From contig NZ_JAKVIM010000002.1 in the NCBI RefSeq assembly GCF_022601715.1, forward strand, positions 124,001 through 188,000: 64,000 nt of DNA. Reading direction: 5' to 3'. The position numbers and the translations under genes are program-made. The stretch's first letter is position 1, and each line of letters starts with the position of its first letter. Under the pieces are notes generated by a model. That model was given only the letters and a program-made list of their open reading frames with translations. It made no database searches and had not been told where the DNA came from. This document shows, in pieces, positions 8,999 through 16,454 of the stretch. The stretch is from Acinetobacter zhairuonensis. Lineage in GTDB: Bacteria; Pseudomonadota; Gammaproteobacteria; Pseudomonadales; Moraxellaceae.

Positions 8999-9878
8999 AG
9001 GAACGAACTGCATAACATTGTGATTGTGGGTGGTGGTGGGCTTGAACATTCCAGTTTTTGGGTGCATATTTTGCGAGGCACACTAAAGCCAAAATCACGT
9101 TGGTCGATCAAAACCTGAAACATATTTGGAAACCGTTATTGCATGAAATTGCCGTCGGTGCACTCAATGCGTAGATCTAGGAACTGAATTATTTCGCGCA
9201 TGCCGAACAACGTCACTACCAATTTGTCTTAGGTCGCTTTGTTCAATTAGATCATGCAAATAAAAGTATTTTATGCAAACTTCCCTTAACTGGTGTGAGT
9301 GCAGAACATCACCACTATTCCTTGAGTTATGGCATACTGATTTTACATCGGTTCAACGTCTAATGATTTCAATCGAAGGTGTACGTGAGCATTACCATTT
9401 TTTGCATAGTCGGGCACAAGCCAAACAATTTCAGCAATTGACTGAGTTTGAGAAAGATCATCCGAATCGACTCAAAGTTTACGCAACCCTACACACCAAA
9501 ACCGACCCGAATATTTTTACCTTTGGCGATTGCGCACATCGCCAACCGCTTAGCAATGAGCCTGTACTCGGTCCCCGAGCATAAATCGCCAGTCAACAGG
9601 CGTATTTCTTGGTCAACACGATGTCTTTACGGATTAAAAACAAGCCTCAACCGATGTTTAAATTTACTTATAAAGGCTCACTGGTGTCATTAAGTCATCA
9701 TCAAGCTGTAGGAGAATGGCTCGGACAAGTGAATATGCAAGGCTAGGTGGCAAAATCGCTGTATGTCTCATTGTATCGCATGCATCAGACCACTTTACAT
9801 GGCAATATCCGTACTGCATATTTGATGACAAAAGATGCGATGAACAAAAAAATCGCACCTAAAACAAAATTGCATTGA
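8999..9878 (+). pseudogene. ndh: Decayed type II NADH dehydrogenase (NDH-2)
   Basis: Remnant of a FAD-dependent, non-proton-pumping NADH:quinone oxidoreductase. Translating in shifting frames gives [11 protein letters not shown] (FAD-binding start, missing about two residues of GGGAGGLE), then [20 protein letters not shown] and AVGALNA followed by stop codons. NYFAHAEQRHYQFVLGRFVQ and EGVREHYHFL come next, then IFTFGDCAH, GPRA-stop, and finally KGSLVSLSHHQAVGEWLG, another stop and a short tail ending at 9878. It therefore carries several in-frame stops, several frameshifts and a deletion of the central NADH-binding part near 9440-9500. It sits between two terminated single-gene units and cannot yield a working enzyme. 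Confidence 0.88.
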
Positions 9879-10013
9879 AATTTTTTAAACTGCCCTTATA
9901 AACCTTAAAATGTCGTAAAAAAGTACAAAATGCAGTTTTTTGATGAAATATAGTCAACAAAACCTGCTTTTCACTTTATGATGTACCCTTAAAAAATTGA
10001 ATGGATCAGTAAC

Positions 10014-10496
10014 ATGACTGCTATTGCAAATAACCACGTGGTTTCTTTCCACTACACATTGACTAACGCAGAGGGTGAAACTCTCGACCAATCTCAAGGT
10101 GAACCACTTGCATATTTGCACGGTGCGGGCAACATCATCCCTGGTTTAGAAAAAGCGCTTCTTGGTAAAACTGTAGGCGAAAAATTCACTGTAAATGTTC
10201 CTGCTGCTGAAGGTTATGGCGAATACAACCCAGACCTAGTACAAGAAGTTCCTGCACAAATGTTCCAAGGTGTAGATAACATCCAAGCAGGTATGCAATT
10301 CCAAGCACAAACTGATGATGGCGTTCAAATCGTGACAGTTAAAGCAGTTGAAGGCGACAACGTAATCGTTGATGCAAACTTCCCACTTGCTGGTCAAGAC
10401 TTAACTTTCGAAGTTGAAATCGTAGAAATCCGTGAAGCTTCTCAAGAAGAATTAGATCACGGTCACGTACACGGTGCTGGTGGTCATCACCACTAA
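10014..10496 (+). CDS. slyD: FKBP-type peptidyl-prolyl isomerase, SlyD-like
   Basis: A 160-residue FKBP-type prolyl isomerase and chaperone. It has YTLTNAEGETLDQSQGEPLAY, then HGAGNIIPGLEKALLGKTVGE, the usual SlyD core with an inserted flap (residues about 70-125). The C-terminal tail HGHVHGAGGHHH is metal-binding but much shorter than the Cys/His-rich tail of E. coli SlyD. SlyD can deliver nickel, so the tail could act similarly, though that is inference. It is cytosolic and monocistronic, with a strong terminator 15 nt after the stop. Confidence 0.92.
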   Translation: MTAIANNHVVSFHYTLTNAEGETLDQSQGEPLAYLHGAGNIIPGLEKALLGKTVGEKFTVNVPAAEGYGEYNPDLVQEVPAQMFQGVDNIQAGMQFQAQTDDGVQIVTVKAVEGDNVIVDANFPLAGQDLTFEVEIVEIREASQEELDHGHVHGAGGHHH

Positions 10497-10510
10497 GATC
10501 GAAAGATCTC

Positions 10511-10542
10511 AAAAAGGGCAAATACAGATTTGCCCTTTTTTT
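10511..10542 (+). terminator. Intrinsic terminator of slyD
   Basis: A 13-bp perfect stem (AAAAAGGGCAAAT/ATTTGCCCTTTTT) with an ACAG loop and a T run. Confidence 0.93.
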
Positions 10543-10637
10543 ATGCCTATTTTTTTCTAATTTTATACATCTTGCTGTGCTTAATTCAGCTAAATCGTTT
10601 TAGAATCAATTCAGTTGTTTATTCAAGTATTTCGCTC

Positions 10638-12053
10638 ATGCAATTGATTTGGTTCCGACAAGATTTACGTATTCACGACCACGCAGCACTTTGGTATGCG
10701 ACACAAACAGGACCCTGTTTGGCTATGGTGATCTTATCCCCTGAACAATGGATCATCCACCATGAAGCACCAGTGAAAATTGATTTTTATTTACGCCAAT
10801 TACATGCCCTAAAACAGCAACTTCAACAGTTGAATATTCCACTCATCATCCGCGCAGTAGGCTTATGGAAAGATATTCCAGAGACCTTACTCAATTTAAC
10901 CCAAGAGTTTTCAGTAAAAAGCATTCATGCCAATATTGAATTTGGGATCAATGAATTAAAGCGTGATCGCGAAGTACAAACACTGTTGCAGCAAAATAAT
11001 CAAAGCTTAGAGCTATACCAAGACCGCACCCTTTTTCCGATTGGCTCAATTCGAAATAAGTCGCAACATCCTTATCAAGTGTTCGGTGCCTTTAAAAAAG
11101 CCTGCTATGAGGCCCTCAGTATTAGTCTACCGCAGAGCTATCCAACACCTACAGCTCAAGCACCGCTTTCCATCGCAATCGATGATGCTATTCCAGCACT
11201 CTCAGCAGTCTCTGCCGAATCGGTAGATTTGAACATTCAAACACGATGGCCTGTCGGTGAAAACCATGCCTTACATCTATTAGAAGACTTTATCGAACAT
11301 AAAGTTAGCCACTATCAAAATGAAAGGGACTTTCCAAATTTACAAGGTACTAGTCAAGTCTCCCCTTACCTCACCATTGGTATTCTTTCCATTCGCCAAT
11401 GTATTCAAGCCCTGTTCAGACCTCAACAGGGACATTTTCTGCCTGAAAATGCGGGACAACAAACCTGGTTGGACGAATTACTCTGGAGAGAGTTTTATCA
11501 ACATATCCTGTTCGACTTTCCGCATGTTTCCAAACATCAACCATTCAAAACGAGTACGCAGTACATCAAATGGCGCGATGTGCCTGAGGATTTAACTGCA
11601 TGGCAACAAGGACGTACAGGTATTCCGATTGTCGATGCGGGTATGCGGCAACTGCTCGCGACAGGCTGGATGCACAATCGGGTCCGCATGATCACCGCAA
11701 TGTTCTTATGTAAAAACTTGCTAATCGATTGGCGACTGGGTGAACAATGGTTCATGCAGCATTTGATTGATGGCGATTTATCAGCGAATAATGGTGGTTG
11801 GCAATGGTGCGCATCTACAGGTACAGATGCTGTGCCTTATTTCCGCATCTTTAACCCAGTGAGCCAGTCGCAAAAATTTGATGCCAATGGCGACTACATA
11901 CGTAAATGGGTCCCTGAATTAGCACATCTGGATGCCAAGACTATTCATGAACCGTTTGCCAAAAATCCGAACTTAAAACTGGATTATCCACATCCAATTG
12001 TCGATTTAAAATCGAGTCGTCAGCGTGCAATTGAAGCCTTTAAAGGACTTTAA
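10638..12053 (+). CDS. phrB: Deoxyribodipyrimidine photolyase (class I CPD photolyase)
   Basis: It repairs cyclobutane pyrimidine dimers using light, with FADH- as catalytic cofactor and an antenna chromophore. The N-terminal Rossmann antenna domain starts LIWFRQDLRIHDHAALW. The C-terminal FAD domain holds WLDELLWREFYQHIL, TGIPIVDAGMRQL, TGWMHNRVRMITAMFL and NNGGWQWCASTGTDA, all class I hallmarks including the Trp chain. The frame is open from 10530, but the first 36 codons encode a hydrophobic stretch foreign to the family and start inside the slyD terminator. The ATG at 10638 gives 471 residues, equal to the E. coli enzyme. Confidence 0.95.
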   Translation: MQLIWFRQDLRIHDHAALWYATQTGPCLAMVILSPEQWIIHHEAPVKIDFYLRQLHALKQQLQQLNIPLIIRAVGLWKDIPETLLNLTQEFSVKSIHANIEFGINELKRDREVQTLLQQNNQSLELYQDRTLFPIGSIRNKSQHPYQVFGAFKKACYEALSISLPQSYPTPTAQAPLSIAIDDAIPALSAVSAESVDLNIQTRWPVGENHALHLLEDFIEHKVSHYQNERDFPNLQGTSQVSPYLTIGILSIRQCIQALFRPQQGHFLPENAGQQTWLDELLWREFYQHILFDFPHVSKHQPFKTSTQYIKWRDVPEDLTAWQQGRTGIPIVDAGMRQLLATGWMHNRVRMITAMFLCKNLLIDWRLGEQWFMQHLIDGDLSANNGGWQWCASTGTDAVPYFRIFNPVSQSQKFDANGDYIRKWVPELAHLDAKTIHEPFAKNPNLKLDYPHPIVDLKSSRQRAIEAFKGL

Positions 12054-12649
12054 TGCAATAGAGCTAAGCTTTACAGAGGTTTGGCTCTTCAAAGTTACTT
12101 GATGACTGATGAATCAAAATAGGTGAATAAAGTGATGCTTTAAAAAATGACCAGTTATTATACTTTTCATGTTATACTTCACTTATTCAACTACCCGACT
12201 GTACTCTGGTCGAATCTGGTCTCTTTATGACCAGCATCACACTGCTGATCAACAGATTAGACAACATTATCTCCCTAAGTGCTGAAATTCGGCCCTGATA
12301 AGATATACCAACTTGCATGAATCAAATCGATCTCTAAATTTTGATCTTTTATTAGCTTCAGATTGGTTTTCTCCCAAAGCCATCTGCAACAGCTATCTTG
12401 TGCAGTTAAAGAATTTCGTATGTATTGATTGCTACGTTATGTAAACGGCTCGATTGAGTATGCTCCTGTTGACTCAATTTAGGTGTAAAATTAGTCATAT
12501 CTGCTATGACTAAACCTGTAGCAGTAATACGGATACAATATCTAAAAATCTAGCCGATAACTTCGGTAAGACTTGGGATAAAGCGTCTAAAGATCCAAGC
12601 AATGAATATGGTAGTTGAAATTACTATTTTTTCTTCATATGAGGTGCTT
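12054..12649. other. Eroded spacer with a small coding remnant
   Basis: Nearly 600 bp without an intact gene. All frames are broken by stops. Just before 12618 a frame reads TCSSNTDTISKNLADNF, a Lys/Asp-rich run, and a stop. The opening CSSNTDT looks like the start of a mature lipoprotein, but the expected signal sequence upstream is interrupted by stops. This is probably a decayed small lipoprotein gene next to an intact one. No hairpin or RNA signature stands out. Confidence 0.4.
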
Positions 12650-12775
12650 ATGCGTACATTTCTTGTTGTCTTACTAACGTCATATTACTTAGTTGGCTGC
12701 CAAGGGGCAGTGACGCCTCCTCCTCCCTCTACACAAACACTCATCGAAGACACGCAAAGTGGTTGGGTGGGTTAA
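12650..12775 (+). CDS. Small predicted lipoprotein (41 residues)
   Basis: The ATG at 12650 is preceded by GAGG and opens MRTFLVVLLTSYYLVGCQG, a textbook lipoprotein signal with lipobox LVGC and the lipidated Cys at residue 17. The mature part is only about 25 residues, contains TPPPPSTQT and ends GWVG. An intrinsic terminator follows after six bases, supporting a real transcript. The family is unknown. The short proline-rich mature peptide recalls other tiny gammaproteobacterial envelope lipoproteins. It is probably an independent unit, since phrB is 600 bp upstream. Confidence 0.68.
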   Translation: MRTFLVVLLTSYYLVGCQGAVTPPPPSTQTLIEDTQSGWVG

Positions 12776-12780
12776 AGAAT

Positions 12781-12808
12781 AAAGCCCCAATCAAGGGGCT
12801 TTTCTTTT
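12781..12808 (+). terminator. Intrinsic terminator of the small lipoprotein gene
   Basis: AAAGCCCC pairs with GGGGCTTT around AATCAA and is followed by a T-rich tail. Confidence 0.8.
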
Positions 12809-12870
12809 GTATAAGTTGCAGTGTGATTTACGTAATCCATCCGTTCAATTTGGATGATCGACCTCAATCG

Positions 12871-13650
12871 TTAAGCCGCTTGTTCATCACGCTTAAAGAC
12901 CAGCTCACCTTTAATCGAGCTTGCCGCATCAAAATAATAACCATCAGTATTGAAAGATTTTAAATCTTCAGCACTATTCATTTTATTTTGAATGATATAG
13001 CGCGCCATTAAACCACGAGCTTTTTTCGCGTAAAAACTAATGACTTTGTATTTTCCATTTTTCTGATCCAAGAAAACCGGCTTAATAATTTCAGCCTTCA
13101 CTTTGCTTTCTTTGACAGACTTATAATATTCATCGGAAGCCAAATTCACCAACAGCTCAGAATTTGCCTGAGCCAAATCAGCATTCACCAATTGGGTAAT
13201 TTGATCGCCCCAAAACTCATACAAATTATGACCACGTGCATTGGCAAGTTTGGTTCCCATTTCCAAACGATACGGCATCATCAAGTCAAAAGGACGCAAT
13301 AAACCATACAATCCCGATAACATGCGCAAATGACTTTGAGCAAATTTCAGATCTTGTATACCTAAATCATAAGCATCTAAACCAGTGTAGACATCACCTT
13401 TAAAGGCAAAAATCGCTTGGCGTGCATTGGAAAAATTAAACTCAGGTTGCCAGTCACGGAAGCGTGCTACGTTTAATTGTGCAATTTTTTCACTCACACT
13501 CATTAAATTGGCGATTTCTGAAGCAGATAGCTTACGACTTACGTCTATAAGTTGTTGTGAATGCGCTAACAGTCTTGGTAAAGTGTGCTGGTCAGTTGGA
13601 AGTGCAGATTCATAATCTAAAGTCTTAGCAGGAGAAATTAAGGCGAGCAT
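12871..13650 (-). CDS. yaaA: Peroxide stress protein YaaA
   Basis: The 259-residue protein belongs to the YaaA/DUF328 family, which in E. coli limits unincorporated iron and DNA damage during peroxide stress and binds DNA. The family opening [15 protein letters not shown] is present, as are [36 protein letters not shown] and the C-terminal [17 protein letters not shown]. The frame extends ten codons further upstream, but the family start is the ATG at 13650. It is divergent from the alpha/beta hydrolase gene, about 125 bp away. No OxyR site could be identified with confidence. Confidence 0.93.
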   Translation of the reverse strand: MLALISPAKTLDYESALPTDQHTLPRLLAHSQQLIDVSRKLSASEIANLMSVSEKIAQLNVARFRDWQPEFNFSNARQAIFAFKGDVYTGLDAYDLGIQDLKFAQSHLRMLSGLYGLLRPFDLMMPYRLEMGTKLANARGHNLYEFWGDQITQLVNADLAQANSELLVNLASDEYYKSVKESKVKAEIIKPVFLDQKNGKYKVISFYAKKARGLMARYIIQNKMNSAEDLKSFNTDGYYFDAASSIKGELVFKRDEQAA

Positions 13651-13775
13651 ATACAATCTGATTAAAAAATAATTAAACAAACTATATCAGTAGACTTATT
13701 TTTTTTCCAATCTGTGTTTTTACTAAGCATAATCGGTAAAATAGCCGATTCTCCTGCTATTAATCCATTAATCTT

Positions 13776-14405
13776 ATGTCCGAGCAAATTTTCATTCCCG
13801 GTCCTGTGGGTCAAATTGAAGTTTTCGTTGATTACCCACAAGGCGAAGTGAAAGGATTCGCGGTAATTTGCCACCCTCATCCATTGCAAGGCGGCACGCC
13901 TCAACATAAAGTTCCAGCACTTCTTGCCCAAATTTTAGTTGAAAATGGCTGTGTGGTTTATCGTCCTAGCTTCCGTGGTTCAGGTCAAAGTGAAGGTGTC
14001 CATGACGAAGGTCACGGTGAAACTGACGATGTGTTAAAAGTCATTCATCATGCACGTTTGCAACATGTCGGCTTACCTTTTTACGCAGGTGGCTTCAGCT
14101 TTGGCGCACACGTGATGGCGAAATGCTACGATGCTTTACCAAGCGAACTCAGATCGATTCAAACGATTTTATGTGGTCTGCCAACTGCGACTGTTGCAGG
14201 TGTTCGTCACTATCAAACGCCTGAAATTAAAGGTGATATTCTATTCATTCATGGTGAAGCAGATGATGTAACGACATTATCCGACATGATTGCATGGGCA
14301 AAACCTCAGCGACATTTGGTTACTGTTTTACCAGGTGCAAACCACTTCTTCACAGGTTATTTAAAACAGTTACGTATTGCGATTGCACGTTTCTTGTTAA
14401 TTTAA
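13776..14405 (+). CDS. Alpha/beta hydrolase (COG2945-like)
   Basis: A 209-residue single-domain alpha/beta hydrolase of the small bacterial group annotated as COG2945. It has ICHPHPLQGGTPQHKV (oxyanion region) and YRPSFRGSGQSEG. The nucleophile elbow GGFSFGA holds the catalytic Ser, the acid lies in HGEADDV and the His in GANHFF. The substrate is unknown; esterase activity is the family inference. No signal peptide, so cytosolic. It has its own short promoter region, divergent from yaaA. Confidence 0.82.
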   Translation: MSEQIFIPGPVGQIEVFVDYPQGEVKGFAVICHPHPLQGGTPQHKVPALLAQILVENGCVVYRPSFRGSGQSEGVHDEGHGETDDVLKVIHHARLQHVGLPFYAGGFSFGAHVMAKCYDALPSELRSIQTILCGLPTATVAGVRHYQTPEIKGDILFIHGEADDVTTLSDMIAWAKPQRHLVTVLPGANHFFTGYLKQLRIAIARFLLI

Positions 14406-14424
14406 TCTGCAATAACAACTTCGG

Positions 14425-14462
14425 GAAAGAAATCATTATTATAGAGAATGGTTTCTTTCTTC
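14425..14462 (+). terminator. Probable terminator of the alpha/beta hydrolase gene
   Basis: GAAAGAAATCATT faces AATGGTTTCTTTC, a 13-bp stem with one G-T pair and a nine-base loop, 20 nt after the stop codon. The following T tract is weak, so termination efficiency is uncertain. Confidence 0.5.
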
Positions 14463-14830
14463 AGTTGATGCTCCAGTTGGATATCCCCTACGCCATGTAG
14501 CCTGCTGATTAATTTTTTAATCGGTCTAGTGCAGACTATTGTCTCAATTTATTTTTCTTTACTTATCAGTTGACTCGCCTGACGATCAAACAATACTTGT
14601 GCTCAAAGTGAAATATATCTTCCAACAATTCAATTGGATCAATTGATGCTCTAGGCTTGTCTTTATTTTATACAATATAGAATATTGCTTTGATCGGCTT
14701 CAGAAGTTTATTTTCTGATATTTTTTTGGCATTTTCTGCACATCCGTATTTTAATAATTAATTATATAATCAATACCTTAGCTCGCTATAACTTTCTATT
14801 TTCAAATTTCAATACTGCGGTCAGGTTTCT
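14463..14830. other. AT-rich spacer before the DUF2147 gene
   Basis: About 370 bp with stops in all frames and no clear hairpin or RNA signature. It should contain the promoter of the gene at 14831. I see nothing else in it. Confidence 0.4.
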
Positions 14831-15271
14831 ATGAAAACATTTTTTGGGGCAATTTTCCTTGCTTTAGCCACTACATCGACCCTTGCACAGGACATTACAG
14901 GTACATGGCGCTATATTGATGACAAAACAGGGGAACCTAAAGCGCTGGTGAAAATTGAAAAGCAAAGCAATGACACTTACGCAGGTACTGTTCTCAAACT
15001 CACACCGCGCCCAGGTTATACACCAAAAGAATTTTGTACCCATTGCCCTGCACCGTATACCAATAAACCCATCATCGGGATGCAAGTTATTTCTGGTCTA
15101 AAGACGCATGATCGTGTGAATTACAGCAGCGGTAAAATTATTGATCCTGTTTCTGGAAAGATTTACAGCTTAAAAGGAAGAGTCAGCCCAAATAACAAAA
15201 AACTGTTTTTACGTGGCTATTTTGGTGTTTCAGCGGTAGGTCGTAGCCAGACTTGGTTACGTGTAGAGTAA
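14831..15271 (+). CDS. DUF2147 family exported protein
   Basis: The 146-residue protein has a signal peptide (MKTFFGAIFLALATTSTLA|QD), then the DUF2147 domain beginning ITGTWRYIDDKTGEPKALVKI. It carries the family CTHCP pair of cysteines and ends with LRGYFGVSAVGRSQTWLRV. Members are small periplasmic or secreted beta-barrel proteins of unknown biochemical role, common in Acinetobacter. Here it is a single-gene unit with a perfect terminator. Confidence 0.87.
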   Translation: MKTFFGAIFLALATTSTLAQDITGTWRYIDDKTGEPKALVKIEKQSNDTYAGTVLKLTPRPGYTPKEFCTHCPAPYTNKPIIGMQVISGLKTHDRVNYSSGKIIDPVSGKIYSLKGRVSPNNKKLFLRGYFGVSAVGRSQTWLRVE

Positions 15272-15343
15272 AATTTTCAGCAGTACTGTGTTGAGTTTCG
15301 CTGGTTTTATGCCCCGTATTCGGCTCAATCAAAACATGAAGTT

Positions 15344-15376
15344 GTTGAATGAGTGATGACTCATTCAACATTTTTT
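15344..15376 (+). terminator. Intrinsic terminator of the DUF2147 gene
   Basis: A perfect 11-bp stem (GTTGAATGAGT/ACTCATTCAAC) with a four-base loop and a T run. Confidence 0.9.
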
Positions 15377-15413
15377 ATGCAGCATATTAAGCAATCTTCG
15401 AATCACTTAAATT

Positions 15414-15922
15414 TCAGGCAGAGTACCTACTGATTTCATAAATCACTGCCATATATTTTCTTTGTGCTAATTGCTTTATGATCTTGCCGCCCAAGGTCTC
15501 AGCAATTTTGCGACTCGCCCAGTTTTCTTCAGCGACTGGATAATATATCTGCTCCAATCTCAGCTCTGCAAATGCGAAAGTAATTAGAGACTCTACAGCT
15601 TCTCGTCCAAATTTATGTCCATGCTGCTGCTCCTTCACCCAAATACCTACGGTCGGCGCTTCACTCTTTAATCGATGTAAGCCACATAGACCAATAAACT
15701 CACGAGAGCTTTGATCTCTTATGACAAAACCAACTCATACTGCGATTGCATCTTATACAGCCACGCAGTCCAGACTTCACGAAACTTTTCCTCAGACTCT
15801 GGCATATCCCATGCCATATATTGCGCCAGATTTGGGTTAATTGCCGCATAGGTTTCTAAAGCATCATGTTCATGAAAATAAGATAAAACAAGCCGCTTGC
15901 TGTTTAATTGAGGTAAATCAAC
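15414..15922 (-). pseudogene. Frameshifted GNAT acetyltransferase (RimJ/RimL-like)
   Basis: Read from about 15922 the frame gives LPQLNSKRLVLSYFHEHDAL, AQYMAWDMPESEE and MQSQYELVLS, then a stop near 15720. Shifting by one base continues VIRDQSSREFIGLCGLHRLK, PTVGIWV, HGHKFGREAVESLITFAF and ENWASRKIAETLGGKIIK to the stop at 15414. That is a complete RimJ/RimL-type N-acetyltransferase, with the acetyl-CoA loop HGHKFGREA. A single missing base near 15715-15722 separates the halves. No ATG, GTG or TTG is in frame at the expected start, where the first codon reads GTT. It is most likely inactive unless the frameshift is a sequencing error. Confidence 0.78.
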
Positions 15923-15963
15923 TCTATCTCACATCATGCCTGAAAACCACCTACTGTCTGCGT

Positions 15964-16338
15964 TCACAGCCACTCAAATCCGCTAAAACTCTCATCAGTT
16001 TTCAAAGAATTTTCAACCGCTTGAGCCAATTGATTTATTAAACTGCGCTCACTAATTCGGTCTAACCAGTCCTGATCTTCAGTCGGATATGAAGTAATTT
16101 CACACACTAGATGACCTTCCAGATCTGAACCCTGACAGGTAATAGACAAGGGTAAAGCATGGTTATCAACACTCACAGCCACATGATCACCACTTTGTGG
16201 CAAGGTATGAAAACCATATTGACCCAGTTTGCCAACCAACAAATCTGCCACATATTCTTGTGTGATATGGCACTGATTCCCTGCTACTGCCTGATGTTGA
16301 TGCTGCTCGCAATTGGCAGTGAATTGTAATTTTCGCAT
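15964..16338 (-). CDS. Hypothetical protein, 124 residues
   Basis: I do not recognise a family. The protein starts MRKLQFTANCEQHQHQAV, is acidic overall and contains an HITQEYVADLLVGKLGQYGF segment. It ends in a helical stretch with Trp (SGFEWL). There is no signal peptide or membrane helix. The ATG at 16338 has GGGTAG just upstream and is preferred over the one at 16356. It is separated by a terminator from tyrA-aroA, so it is transcribed independently, toward the GNAT pseudogene. Confidence 0.6.
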   Translation of the reverse strand: MRKLQFTANCEQHQHQAVAGNQCHITQEYVADLLVGKLGQYGFHTLPQSGDHVAVSVDNHALPLSITCQGSDLEGHLVCEITSYPTEDQDWLDRISERSLINQLAQAVENSLKTDESFSGFEWL

Positions 16339-16393
16339 AATGCTACCCAAAGGCATTTTTGTTATATGGGTTTAGCATAAGCAATAAAAACAA

Positions 16394-16422
16394 AACAGCC
16401 AAGCATTTGCTTGGCTGTTCAA
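16394..16422 (-). terminator. Intrinsic terminator of tyrA-aroA
   Basis: An 11-bp perfect stem (AACAGCCAAGC/GCTTGGCTGTT) with a four-base loop. Read on the minus strand it is followed by a T-rich tract. Confidence 0.88.
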
Positions 16423-16454
16423 TCATAAATACATGACTTGTTGAGTCACAAGGC

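Noticed and set aside
9273..9584. 103-codon frame as an independent gene
   Set aside because: Its second half is NDH-2 sequence in the correct frame and its first half is out of frame, so it belongs to the pseudogene.
10530..10637. Longer N-terminus for the photolyase with a hydrophobic leader
   Set aside because: It begins inside the slyD terminator and is foreign to photolyases; ATG 10638 gives the standard length.
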